Source: Ficedula albicollis (taxonomy: Eukaryota > Chordata > Aves > Passeriformes > Muscicapidae). From it: DNA of 64,000 nucleotides. Under the pieces are notes generated by a model. It saw only the letters and a list, made by a program, of their open reading frames with translations. It made no database searches and was not told the origin of the DNA. Below, piece by piece: positions 1 to 14,700 of the stretch; positions within the stretch are counted from its first letter, which is position 1; each line of letters opens with the position of its first letter. The DNA lies in contig NC_021671.1 of NCBI RefSeq assembly GCF_000247815.1, positions 20,326,038 through 20,390,037 on the forward strand, given 5' to 3'. The position numbers and the translations under genes were made by a program.

Positions 1-159
1 TCACAATAGTATTCCAGTATGTAATGCATAGCTGCAAAGAGGATGAGGATCTCTCTTCCAAGAAGCCACATGGAGAAGCCAAGGGAGAAAGAGTACTAGT
101 TACATCAAGAGTGGTTTCACCTCAGCACAAGATACATTTATTTATAGAGAGACTGATCA

Positions 160-320
160 TTCCCTGCAACAGCCTCTCTCTGGGGATGTGGTAGAGATCC
201 TTCCACTGGAGGTTTTCAAGATGAGATGAGACAGGATGGTAGATAATTTCATCCAGGTTCCCATTCCCAAGAAAATTTGGACCAGATTATCCTTCAAGGT
301 CACTTCCAACCTGGGCTCGT
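160..320 (+). mobile_element. CR1 retrotransposon 3' fragment (degenerate)
   Basis: The sequence follows the CR1 3' end: a GGGGATGTGGTAGAG block, then GGAGGTTTTCAAGA, a GGACCAGATTATCCTTCAAGGT block and ACTTCCAACCTGGGCT. These are the conserved 3' coding end and tail region of avian CR1. The terminal 8-bp repeats have decayed. Confidence 0.75.
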
Positions 321-3300
321 ATACAATTTTATTACTGTAATTTATGATAGCAAATACAGAAGTTTTTGTAGCTAATCTAGCTTTATTAAACCTTTTTTGG
401 CCCCAAAAAAAGGATGCTGAAATCAGTGGGGCTGTTCTTTCTTTGGCTTTGGTTTAAGGTTTACACTATTGTAACATGCAACCACCTCCTTCCACCTTCA
501 TTTTACTTCTCAAAAGAGTTAAAAAAAAAAAAAATTCACATCACAGGCCATTTTAGTTCAACCACCCCAAAGCTTTCCCATGGGAGATACAGGCGTTATG
601 GTAACCGAGTTTCCAAGGCTCTGCAAGCCTCGTGGTAGCCTACCTTCAGAGCTGCAATGATCTCATGTTTCTTAAATTTCTCTGCCTGAAGGAACTGAGA
701 CCAAAAACAAATCTATGAAACAAACCAATGTGACTGAAATAGAGCAGAATGACATACTTTATCTAGGCTATTTTTAGAGAAATGTATTAAAATCCTCGGT
801 TCTTGTTAAACATATTTTTCTATCACATTTTTTCATTTTTCTTTAGCAACTGCAGCTTGTTGTGATCTTCCTTCTTCCAAAGCAATTTACATCCAAGTGA
901 ATGAAATAAATAACATGTTATTCCTCACAATTCTCATCCTAGAAGAAACACAAACAAAATGCAGAACTACTCTGTGAAAGCAGTTCAAACTGTTCCTAGA
1001 TGATGCATTAGCACACAAAATTTCATTTACTGAATTAGACATACATCTAGCACAGCAAATAATACAGTCTTAATAAAAAGGTACTAACAAAAGAAGGTTG
1101 GCCAAAGGGAAATGTGGATTATCTTTGATCCCTGAAACAGAAGAAATCTGAGAAGAGCCAGCATGCCTCACCAGGTAACCAGCACAGTCTTTTGAGTTTC
1201 ATTTGCCAAACTTCGCCATGCAGCCCAGCCAAAAAAAAGTGTGTCTAACCCAGTCAAGGAAGAACCCTTCCTTAAATCTTAAGAGGGGAAGAAAACAGCA
1301 AAAATAACAAATTAGCAACTTTTTAATACAGTGTTATATAAGTTTCCATACTCCAATGCATGTGTTGCCTGGCATTGGAGCTCCAGCCTGGACTGTTTCC
1401 ACACTGCCCATCAACAGTCCCCAAAAAAAGGGACCACATGGACCAGCTCACTACATCCACCACTCCTCCTCCACCACACTGGTGGCACAATGGCTGTGTG
1501 AGCTCCAGGGTGGCAGAGGGACAGATAGGGAGACATTGCCAAGAAACTGTGGGAAGCACAAGGAAACATCCCCTCACCTGCATCCTGCTAAGGCTAAACA
1601 GACTAACAGCAAGGAACCACTCAGCCTCTACCAGATCAGCTTTCTCCAAGTGTTCATGTGAGCAAAGCTCTGAGGTCAGGGAAAACCCAGGGCTGTCTTC
1701 TGTCAATCTAAGGCAAAGCTCAAATTATAAAAGGTTTTCAGCTGTCAGCAAAAGGCACCTGCATTTACAATTTACATAAAACATTTTGAGGAAAAAAATG
1801 ATTGGGCATTCTGCTTATCTGTAGAAAAGTCTAGGCAAAATCTAGACATTTCTTATGTCTGACAACAAATCTCTTACCAGTTTTTGGGGGTTTTGGTTTG
1901 GTTTTGTTTTAAAACAAGGGAGCATCTCTCTTTTTAATTTCTACAATACCCATTAAACAGTGGTCTCCAAGCAATGGTTGCCTGTGTGTCTAACCCAGTC
2001 AAGGAAGAACCCTTCCTTAAATCTTAAGAGGGGAAGAAAACAGCAAAAATAACAAATTAGCAACTTTTTAATACAGTGTTATATAAACTTTTACATAATT
2101 CACCGCATTGCTGAATAAGAAATATTTCATGAAAGAAATAATCACTTTCAATAGATTTTGATCAGCCTTTCCACACAAACCATTCTAACAGATTCACCCT
2201 GAAAAACATGCTTCAGGTATCATTAATTCTGAACCAGAAAACAGATGCTTAAAAATAACTTTTGCACTTCTAACCTTTTAGACTGCACTGTTCAATTATG
2301 CATGCTTTCCTGAATATCAGTCTGGAAACAAAACAGAGCTCTAAGTGTTACCCAGAAGGAAAATTTTAAAAAAATAGATAAAAGGAAGGAAGAGAATGAC
2401 ACATCCTGCAGGCACGAAGAGGATGTGGCTCATGCAAAGCTGGAGCCCAGCGCCGCCTGGCAGCACGGCAGCAGGAGAGCACGTGCACTGAAAAGGGCTG
2501 CACGATGGGCAGCAGTAAAGCAGGAGTTAAATGTTACAAAACTACTTTTTCCAGTCATCCTCAGATGGAGGAAACACATCAGGAGGGAAATGGAGAGGAA
2601 AATAGGACACTGCTAATGGAATTTCAGTGGTCTTTATTTCTAGTTTTCAAAATAAACAAGCGCAGAAGAGAGAGATCTGCAAAACAGTGAGCAGCTGGAG
2701 GACAAGCAGAAAGCTATGACGGATCAAAACCTCTCCAAAACAAATTTACAAGGTAACAGGAACAAAATTCAATATCCTACAGCAATATTCATAGTAAATG
2801 GGGAAGAAAGGAAGGATTCTTAAGGCTTTTTTAAATCACTGCAATCAAATAATGAGAAACACTCAGTTACAAATGAACAATCATATAGCATGTCAAAAGA
2901 AAACATTACAAAAATGTCTCTCTCTTACAATATTAAAATACAACAGATCTCAGTGATGACATGGAGAAAAATGTCAACATCAAGGCAACTTTGTCACTGT
3001 TAAACCAAATTTCAGGTGTGCGCTGTTAGGACTTGAGGGAGAAATTAAATCAGTTAGGCACGTTCCCACTGAGAAGAAAGAGGCAAACCTCCAGCATACA
3101 ATCCTACCACCAAATACCATCTATTTTCTGTCTCAGCCCACAAGGCCAGGCTGTTTGTAGACAGCAGCTACTGAAAACAGTTGGGAAAACCTAGAGGACC
3201 ACTAACTCCAGAAATGAAAACATTTTCAGTCACACAAGAGTGCCTTTTAGAAAATTGGATCAAAGAGGTAAATCCTAAGGGTGCAAGTATTTAAACCACT

Positions 3301-6300
3301 GTTTGTTTAGAACTCTAAATTCCTATGTTACAGGATCTCTCTTGGTAACCTTACACAGTGAGGAGTCACTACACTATCCACTACCTGATTGTAGGGGGAT
3401 ATCACCCAGCAAACATTACACTGAAAGATAAGATGACCTCCATATTTTTATCTTACCCATAATTATTGAGTTACAGAAATCACTGTACATGCCTCACATG
3501 GAAACAATCTGTCTGCTCAATCTGCAATGGAAGTTTAAGTTTTGTACACATCAGAGTTTTCTGATGATGCTCAAATTCTTGACTTCAGAATATGAAGTAC
3601 AGAAAAAACACTGCAGATGTACAGAGGTGTAAAGAAGAAAAGAATACAAGAGAATCACCCATACAGGACATGCCAGCCTTAAAGAGAAAACAAAAACCAA
3701 AAATCCGCACACCAAAACACTAAAAAAGTCATCCTTAAGCAACAGATATCTTCAGTCTTCTACACCAAGAGTTTCTGCAGTGCAAGGGGGTAAACACTCA
3801 AATGTGATTGGTGCACAAAGGCTGATTGCATTTTTTAAGCATGTCTATACGGGAATGCAAAAAACACCAACACAAGAAGAAAAAACACAGAGTGCATGTC
3901 TCACCACTTATAATTATGAATGTTTGTTCCGCTTTCTGAGTGATTTTATGTTTGGGGTTTTTTGGTGCTTTTAGTGGATTTTTTGGTTTGTTGTTCTTGT
4001 TGATTTTTTCCCCTAGTTTGACTTCATCTGGAATAGGCAATGCCAGTGTATTTTCAACTAATTCGAAATGATGGGGAGTCTCTATGAAAGGCCTAACAAA
4101 AGGGCTTATGTAATACAGTGAAACTTCCTGAATGCCCACATTCATTGTTTGAATTCAGAAGCAAAAGGGGTACTGCCATCCTCTCTTGCCAAAGGCTCAA
4201 AATTACATATTCAGATTCCAGCAGAAGACTTGCAAGAATTTAACAGAAATAATGATAGCCTGTCCATCAAATGGCTGCCAGGTACAAAGGCTTTATATAC
4301 CTCTTACTCCCACTGTCTGAATGTTGCTTTTAGAAAGAAAAAAAAAGTAATTTGCTTTGTATGGACTTTACAGTCCCCAGGCTTTTCTTTTTATTCCCCC
4401 ATTCTTTTCCCTCCAAGAAAAAGAGACTGCATAAAAAGAAAAGGTTTCTCAGTTCTAGAGTAACTGGCCAAATCCTCCTGTGCATTGGTGGAATTTACCA
4501 CAGTAAATTACCACTGCCTTTCATCAGCATCATACATGATTTGGTATTACTTCAAACTCAATACATTTTAGTGGTTTTGGTCTGTCATATGAAGTGACAG
4601 TAATGCTTCTGCAGAGCAGTTTTCTTTGGATTTTTTTATTTAATCCTTGCACTTTTCAACAGATAGCTTTCAAAAGAAAAAAAAATATTAGGTAAAACTT
4701 GAACTTGCTTACATAAGCAAAAAAAAAAGCTGTAAGTAAAGATGTGGTTTTCTTCTAACTTACTTACCTGAAAAATAGTTACCTGAATAACCTCACAAAA
4801 TGCTTCCCAGAAAACACTTTTTACATGAAGGCAAAAAAATGCAGTCTTTTTCAACATAATCTTTCTTGACTATTTACAAGTCTTATGGTTACTATCTTTC
4901 ATGTCGTGTTAAATTCAGACCAACAACCTAGGCATCTCAACAAATCTCTTCAAATCACACTATGGCTTGCTGAAGCTGCTAAATGCCTCAAAAATCACAC
5001 ATAAAAGTTAATAAAAGTATGAAGAGAAGTAACAAATGCAAATTCCTAGGGGAAAAAAAACAACAACCCAAGCTACAAGTAACAGGAGACTGGAAAGTAA
5101 GGTAGACAACACACAATTATCACCACGACCTCTCTACTCCTGTTTCAAGAAAAACTGTCATCTGTACTGCAGTGCCCTCGAAAGTAATTTTTCTCTTAAT
5201 ATAGCTGATTCCACTATTTTCTCAGGTTTAATTCTGTTGCTTAAGTTTTCTGTATAATTAACAGCCAAGCAATATGATTTTGGTCCAGGATCCGAACCTG
5301 TAAGACAGACATTTCAGATGTGTTTTCAGCTGTCCCAATACAGAGACATAACTGGTAAGTGCCAAGCTCTACTACATACATTCACTTTTTGAAATGTAAG
5401 CAACCACCATATGAATGCACTCTTAGAGGTGTTCATGAGCTGCTGGAAGCTGCCCCAAACCTGCAGTGAAGGTGGCAAACACAGATGCAACTGGGGATTC
5501 CTACATCAGGGAGCATGGAAGAATGGCTGCAAGGGATACAACAGGAAGTGTCCTTGGGAAGTCAGCTCTTTTCTAGATGAACACATACATGAGATCCTGG
5601 GACAGACACACTCCTCTGCAGGAGTCCCAGCTCCTGAGCTTCTTAGCAAGGGATGCCACAATGTCATACGAAGATTGTATTTCCACATGCAAAGGAAGAT
5701 TGGTCATACCTGAACCATTACATTATTGATTCATACTACTACTTATTGGGAGAAGCAAAAATAATAGCATTGAATTCTGAAGACAAAGTTTGTCACTAAC
5801 AAAAAAAAGGAACAAACAGCAAAAATTCTGCTTTTGGAATACAAAGGAGGGATAGCTAATTCAGCTTTCCTCAATAGGACATGTGGGAGATACTATGTCA
5901 TCTAGGCACCAGAGCCTGCATTTATCAAGTTGAACACTTGACTAGACAGCCATTATCTTCACTGAATTCCTTATTTGTGAGACCAGTTTTGAGTAAAGGC
6001 AATGAAACAGAGATAAATCCAGACAGAGTTTAAAATACCCCTGGACAACAAAGGTAAAGATCAATCCCTGACACAATAGAAAGCTTTACATTATTCTTAG
6101 GCGTTTCCTACACCCATAAACACATTTTAACCTCAAGACCTAATTATTTTACAAGGACCCAGCACATCTTGGAGACAGACTTGCCACGAAATACAGAAAA
6201 CTGCAAAAACTTGCAGGAAACAAACTAAGTGATGGAGTCCAACAAGGCAACAGCATGCCATTACATCACACTCTTTGGAGACCCCTCTGTGCTTTTGTAA

Positions 6301-8237
6301 CAAAATAGGCTTAAAGAACAAAGGTTACAGCACCAGCTGCACCAGGCTCCCAAAAAGTTGGTTTATCCTTGGTCTCAGAAGCTTATGATCTTAGGTTTCA
6401 TAACAGCATTCAGACCTCAAAGAACGATTTGTAATTAGTGTTTAGAACTTGCTGGTTCCTTCAACCTAAAAAGTGATACTGAAATTTAAATTCATCAGTT
6501 CTAGTAAGGACCTCACCTTGGTGTTGCTCCTTCCTTCCTAGATCTTCTAAGGAGTTGAAGAAAAAGCCTCTTTAGTTACTGTTTCTTGCACCTATATAGG
6601 AAGAAGAGGAAGAAACTGCAAGCCTCTCTTACTAGAGCAGGTGAATGCTGTTTGCTTCTTCCTCTACAAAGATGAGATAATAGCTCAGACATATTTTTTT
6701 TCAGACTTCCAGTTTCTTCAGAGCATAGAGAAATTACTCACTGCAGCTGTCCCATAACTTAAAAAATAAGAAAAACAAGCCACCAAAAAACCAAAAACAA
6801 ACTCTTGAGTAAAAAAAAAAAGAAAACAAGAAAAAAAAAAAAAGAAACTGCTAAGTAATCATTAAAACTCCAATACTGAAGAAAAAAAAAAAAAACAGGT
6901 AGCAGAATTCAAAAGAAAGTATCTCAACCCCTTTTTCACCCTGATCTGGCATATAAAAACCCATAGGAACTCCAGATTTACTTCCAGGTGGATTCAAAGT
7001 CTGAGCAGTGGGCCTGATCTCTGGCAGAAAAAGAAGCACCACTGACTAGGTTTTAAACACTGCTTTAACTCTTCACTGGTGTCTTTATGGATAACTTCAA
7101 TATAGATGTATATAAGTATATAATATAAACTAAACATTTTTGCTATTTTCAAATATATCAAAGACTAATATATTTTTCTAAGAAAGACCATAAAACAAAC
7201 ATAGTGTATTTGCAGGAGGATCATGTAAATGTATTACCCAAATGCTGTTCTCATTGCATGAACATACTTGCTTTCTTTTGGAGATCCCAAGAGTTTTGCT
7301 TAACAAAGCAAGTCAAGGAAAGAAAAAGGATGATTCTTCACTGTTAAAATGTGGATCTTTTTGCTGAAAGTGCACATATGAAAGATAATAACTAGCTGAA
7401 ACTAAGAAAACTGCAGAAAACACTAAGGTTGTCTGCAGTACATTACCAATACGTTCAAAATGTTCCCATTAAGACACACATTTTTTTCTCTCCAACATTT
7501 TTTTGTTTTACTATGAAAAAATCAAGTATCTTCAGTTATTTTCTCTTTTATAGAAAGGGAGAGTATGTTCAAATGGTTGAGCATCTCAGCAATCACAAAG
7601 GAAATTGGTACTCATCATGAATTCGGATCTCTTGATGCCTCACCCTGTACTTTATGAAGTGTACACTCACCTCGTGGAAAAAACAGCTAGAATTAAAATA
7701 CTTCATAGAGGATGTAAATCATTCCAATAACCTGAGAAGTTATGCTACTGTTTTAAAAATAGTGCAAATATACTCCTCTTATAACTCACCCCAGTTTCAG
7801 TCTCCTCATATAAACCCTGCAGTTACACAATGTAAAACAGGCATTCTTCTCACCACAACAGGTGTTTTTCATTCCTGTTCTTGTCTTTCATTAAGCACTG
7901 CCGACCATGCTGCAAGTAGTTTACCAAACACAACTGCAAATAAGCTTAGCCAGCTATTATTAAAATATAACCTTCATTTCATTTTCTAATTACCATCCCT
8001 CCTATCTTTTGCAGAGCCCTGACTGCTCACTTGAAGCTTGGCAGTTCCCAAACCATTGGAATGTTTTAGACCAAAGCGTGTTATCGCATATGATCAAGTA
8101 TTTATACACAAACACTTTGCGGAAAATATTTAACAGTTTAATTTCTCACAAATACTGAGAAATAGCATACTGTGCAAGAGGCAGAGTGGCAAGTCTCCTA
8201 AGATTTCTACTACTGTCACATTAATTTTTTTTTTCAC
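321..8237. other. Unique intronic DNA, no gene seen
   Basis: AT-rich sequence with short A-tracts (for example around 520-535 and 6800-6845), apart from the 103-bp repeat pair. Open frames are short, overlap each other on both strands and show no known domain. Confidence 0.6.
1239..2086. repeat. 103-bp direct repeat pair, spaced (1239-1341 and 1984-2086)
   Basis: The two 103-bp copies look identical (GTGTGTCTAACCCAG to GTTATATAA) and lie 745 bp apart. The 642 bp between them are unique, somewhat richer in GC, and have no recognised content. This is either an assembly overlap error or a 745-bp segment inserted or duplicated with its boundary. Confidence 0.9.
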
Positions 8238-8890
8238 AGAATCACAGCATCCAAGAGGTTGGAACAGACCTCCAAGATCATCAAGTCTGACCCATAACCC
8301 AACATCACCCTGTCAACCAGACCATGGCACTGAGTGTTGAACCCAATCTTTCCTTAAGCATCTCCAGGGACAGGGGCACCACCACTGGGCAGTCTATTCC
8401 AGCATCTAATCACCCTTTAGGTGAAGAAATTCTTCATAAACCTCATTCAACCTAAACCTCCCCTGGCGTAGCTTAAGACTATGTCTTCTTGTCCTGTCAC
8501 TGGTTGCCTGGGAGAAGAGGCCAATGCCCACCTGACTACAGCCTTCTTTCAGGGAGCTGTAGAGAGTGGTATGGTCACCCCTGAGCCTCCACCTCTCCAG
8601 GCTAAACACCCCCAGCTCCCTCAGCTGGTTCTCATGGGACTCATGCTCCAGACCCTTCCCCAGCTGCACTGCCTTTCTCCAGCACCTCCCTGTGCTACAC
8701 CTCTCTCTCTCCCAGTTTCCTCCCTGAACTGAGGGGCCCAGAACTGGGCACAGGACTTGAGGTGTGGTACAGGTGAAGAATCACTTTCCCAGTCATGCTG
8801 GCCCCACTGTTTCTGATTCAGGATGCCATTGGCCTTCCTGGCCACACTGCTGGCTTATGTCCAGCAGCTGCTGATCAGCATCCTCATGTT

Positions 8891-8986
8891 CCTCTCTGCT
8901 GGTCCCCTTTCCAGCCACTCCGATCCAGCCCACAGCGTCCCTCTCTGCTGGTCCCCTTTCCAGCCACTCTGATCCAGCCCACAGCC
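8891..8986. repeat. 48-bp tandem duplication inside CR1
   Basis: The unit starting CCTCTCTGCTGGTCCCC occurs at 8891-8938 and again at 8939-8986 with one or two substitutions. It falls in the RT-derived part of the 8.2-9.5 kb CR1. Confidence 0.9.
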
Positions 8987-9263
8987 CTCCAGGGCGTTGC
9001 TTTGGCCAAAGGATAAGGCCCAGCACTTGGTCTGTTGCAGTCACACTGCTGGTCTTGGCCTGTCTATCCAGCTTGTCCAGGTTCTCCGCAGTGTTCCAGC
9101 GGATTGACACTCCGACCCGATTTGGTGAACGAGCTAACAGTAAACTCAGTCCTCTCATCCAGATTATCAGGAAAGACATTAATCAGGAATGGCCCAACAC
9201 AGATCCCTGGGGGACACCACTGGTGACTGATCCCCAGCTGGATGCAGCACTGTTCACCACCAC

Positions 9264-9503
9264 CCTGGCCCGGCCATCCAGACAGTTCTTAACCCAGCAA
9301 AGAGTGCTCCTGTCCAAGCCAGGGGCTGCCAGCTTTTCCAGGACAATGCTGGAGTACTGCTGAGGATGGAGGCATAAATCAAACCTGGCCCGGCCATCCA
9401 GACAGTTCTTAACCCAGCAAAGAGTGCTCCTGTCCAAGCCAGGGGCTGCCAGCTTTTCCAGGACAATGCTGGAGTACTGCTGAGGATGGAGGCATAAATC
9501 AAA
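9264..9503. repeat. 120-bp identical tandem duplication inside CR1
   Basis: The segment from CCTGGCCCGGCCATCC to GGCATAAATCAAA is present at 9264-9383 and 9384-9503 without visible differences. Both copies encode the same CR1 RT piece (STLCWVKNCLDGRAR) on the minus strand. Confidence 0.95.
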
Positions 9504-9533
9504 GTGGTGCTACAAAAAAAAAAACAAAAAAAA

Positions 9534-10031
9534 ATCTATAAAACTATCATATACCTCCCTGTTCCCAGGATGTTTGCTTTTACTAAGCATATATAATATT
9601 CTAATTGATCATTGTGTTATGGAATGTCCCTTGTCCTTCCTCTGCTGATGTAAACTGATAATGAACAAGGTGTAAATGAAAAAGATGTTAATGGCATGAG
9701 TAGCAGTCAGAAGAAAAGAGCCCAATCTACAGCATATGAGAATGGGCAAAAGAAGCAGATTTATAAACACAGGCTAGATGGTATCTATAAAACTATCATA
9801 TACCTCCCTGTTCCCAGGATGTTTGCTTTTACTAAGCATATATAATATTCTAATTGATCATTGTGTTATGGAATGTCCCTTGTCCTTCCTCTGCTGATGT
9901 AAACTGATAATGAACAAGGTGTAAATGAACAAGATGTTAATGGCATGAGTAGCAGTCAGAAGAAAAGAGCCCAATCTACAGCATACGAGAATGGGCAAAA
10001 GAAGCAGATTTATAAACACAGGCTAGATGGT
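9534..10031. repeat. 249-bp tandem duplication
   Basis: Copies at 9534-9782 and 9783-10031 abut exactly and differ at a few sites, for example GAAAAAG versus GAACAAG and CATATGAG versus CATACGAG. The unit is not CR1; its identity is unknown, possibly part of an LTR-like repeat. Confidence 0.95.
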
Positions 10032-10095
10032 AACACTGAAAATAAAAATGAAAAAGTCCAGGACCAACAACAGAAAATGAACTACACTGAAAATA

Positions 10096-11728
<1,633 letters not shown>

Positions 11729-14700
11729 ATCAATGCTTTTCTCTGAATGCCTCTGAAATTTACTCCTTTTTAAAAATGTTTTTATACTGTTATTTTCCAC
11801 ACTCTCACACTATGTCTTTGAAATCCCTCAACTGTTGATTGGATGCCTTTCATCACATTTACTTCTCTTGAAAATTCTGCATACTTTTTGGACTTAATAC
11901 AATAAACTTAGAGGTTTAAAATCATTGCCCTATGAAAATAATGTTCTTTTTTTGTGTTTTCTAACAATCCTTTTTGCAACATAAAATACAGTAAAACATG
12001 CAATCTGGCATATTAAATATGACAAAGGAGCAGGACTTTATCAATGTAAGTATCTAAAGGGGGAATGCCAAGAGGATGGAGTCTTCCCAACTGTGCCAAG
12101 CAATAGGACAAGAGGCAATGGGGAGAAACTGGAACACAGGAAATTCCACACGAATATGAGGAAGAACTTCCTTACTGTGTAACCTACAGTTACCTACAGT
12201 AATGATCTCAATATGAACAAAGAATGAGTGACATTCCAAGAGGATGATTATAATAATGTGAAATAAAAGACTGCGCTGATTTTAAAACCATCATATAAAG
12301 GGTAAATTTCCAGAGGAAACAGGTATTATATTAATGTAACAGGAAACTAGACTAGAATGCTCAATCTCCATAATTACCAAAGGAAGGAACTAACAAATTT
12401 CTGTTCCTATGTTTCTATATAAGAGTATTCATTAACATTAGATTAAAATGCATTCATGTAGAGGATTATTTGCTATACAACCTACTTTCAATAAGGAAAG
12501 ACTGTTGATTGTAAGGAATACCTTAGTGAAATTTTTTTAACATACCTGCTCACATTTTTCTAACCTTTTTTTTTTTTTTATAGGGCAGATGGGTGGCAGG
12601 GGGAAGTCTGTATAAGATGCCTTAGAAGAAGGATCCAGGAAAAAACAATTGTTTGATAATTCTGTAAATCCATTCTACCTACCAAACTGCCCCACAAACT
12701 ACAAACTGAAGAAAACACTCAGAATTACAACAGTCATTTGTATTTTAGAGTAGTGACGACCAGTGACTCGAAATTGGAACAGCCCGGGTGAAATCTGTTA
12801 TACAGAAGGAATAGCTCACAATGGTGGCAGAAAACTAGATTTGGCATTTTGAGTAACAGTCTTTGATGAAGTGACTTGGCATTGGCTGGAGTCAATTATC
12901 TGATTCCCCCCACCCCACAAGCCCTTACCAAAGATTTCCAGCTGGCCCATTCTTCTGGGGAAAATAGCTGCTGGCTGACATTGGAATCTAGCAAGCAGCC
13001 ATCAAAATAATATCAAGAAAATCTGAGAGACAAAAACATTGATTAAATGAACAGCCTTAACAACATGAAGCAAATATTTAGTACCCCAGGTATATCAGTA
13101 TGCATTTTATTCTTAGCATGTTTAACTAAGGTCTGCAGGACATCTGGCAAGCTTTAGAGAGCTTTACACAGAGGAGTTAAAGTGAAATATGGCTTTCAGG
13201 TTGTGTTTTGGGGGTTAGGTTTCTTTACTTAAGAGACACTGGATGTTCTTAAACCTCAGCTTAGGTGTTTTTCCTATTATTCTAGGAAATGATTCAGCAG
13301 TTAAGCTGATTTATTAATGAACCAAAGGAATACTATAGGGATGCACCAAATGAAAAGAAGAAAATAGGAGTCATTAATTTTGCAATGTAATAAAACTTTG
13401 GTGGAAAGAATAGCAGAAATTAAGACTCAAAATTATTTTCAGTTCAGAGTCATTGTAGCATTATTATAAATCAGCTAATAATTTGTCATTTATCTTTTAG
13501 CTTAAGATTCTGGATTACAAAAAAGGATATAATGGCCACTTATTTTTTTCTTTTTATTTCCCAAGTCTTTTAATCAGGAAAAAGGACTACATTTATTTCA
13601 TATCTGAGATGCGAGCAAATTCATAAAAGGACAGCTATTTCCCATTTCTGAAATATATGGGAATCATGCCTGACCATGTAGCTCATATGACAAAACTTTA
13701 GTTTTCCTATCCAAAAGTAACTCTGCCATTAAACAAAATGAGGTCTTCAATTTCTTGAAAAGATGTCACAATTGCAGATTGGGAAATTGTAGGAAATACT
13801 GCAACATTTTTCTCCCCATCCTATAGAGACCTTACAAAAAAAAAAATCAATGTTTGTACATAACAAGCTCTGCCATTCAGCTAATAATTTAAGATAGATT
13901 TCAGCTGGTTTCACTTCATTTATGAACGATAATTTTAGTCAGGATACTGTGATTTGCAGACAAATCTCGACTGACAACTCAACTGCCAGATTTCTCAGCT
14001 AAAAATTCAGAGTTTCTGCATTTTCAGTGACGTACATTTCTTGTGATTCATCACACAAAGACTGAGAAATGGCAAGGAGGGGAGATCACTGATGTTCCTT
14101 GGATAAAAATGCCCCAGAAAAAAAACCAAACAAACAACTAAACAAAAAGACTGAAACAACAAAAAACCAAGACAAAACCAAACAATTAAAGGAAACAGAA
14201 TTACTGTTGTCAGAGCTACCCTGACAGCTCATCACACAGGGCAGTCTTGGTTCCTCAGTACAGCTCCTCTCCTGTAGCTATGCCAGGCTCGTGAGCTACA
14301 GCTCTGGCACAAACACCTGCATCACTGATTGTCACCTTCCAATGTCACAGGATCAAGATCATCCTTGTCTTACCAGTAACCAGCTGTAAACCAAATGCAA
14401 GCCTGTCCTCAAAGCAAAAAGTTTTGTTCTTGCAGATTTGCAAATCACCCTCTTAATGGCAGTGGAAGACTGCCAGTCCTGAGCTGCATAAATAATGTAA
14501 CTAGACCTTGCCAAGCTGAGAAATAACAAGGCTGGCTGTACAATTGAAGGTGGGATAAGGAAGACAATACGAGGGCTTTGACAATAAGACTTTGTAAGCC
14601 AAGGCTTACTCGTTTTCTTTCTTAAGAAATTATAATATTCTCAAGACAACTTTCACTTTCAGAGTTACAAACCTACAAATGTCCTTAAAAGGAACACCCA

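Larger units (their letters stand above)
8238..9503 (-). mobile_element. Long CR1 retrotransposon fragment (reverse transcriptase C-terminal half to 3' tail)
   Basis: On the + strand it begins with CACAGAATCACAG, the reverse complement of the CR1 tail, so the element is minus. Translating the minus strand gives broken pieces of CR1 ORF2: the RT block VTSGVPQGSVLG near 9215-9185, a stretch matching the next RT block, LDRLDRQA near 9070, CAQFWAP near 8740, then GLEHESHENQLRELGVFSLE and LFSQATSDRTRR near 8500. Pieces lie in different frames, so it is dead. It holds a 48-bp tandem duplication at 8891 and a 120-bp identical tandem duplication at 9264-9503. Confidence 0.93.

Noticed and set aside
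8891..9503. Treating the tandem units in the CR1 as a new satellite
   Set aside because: Only two copies each, and each is plain CR1 coding sequence; no array.
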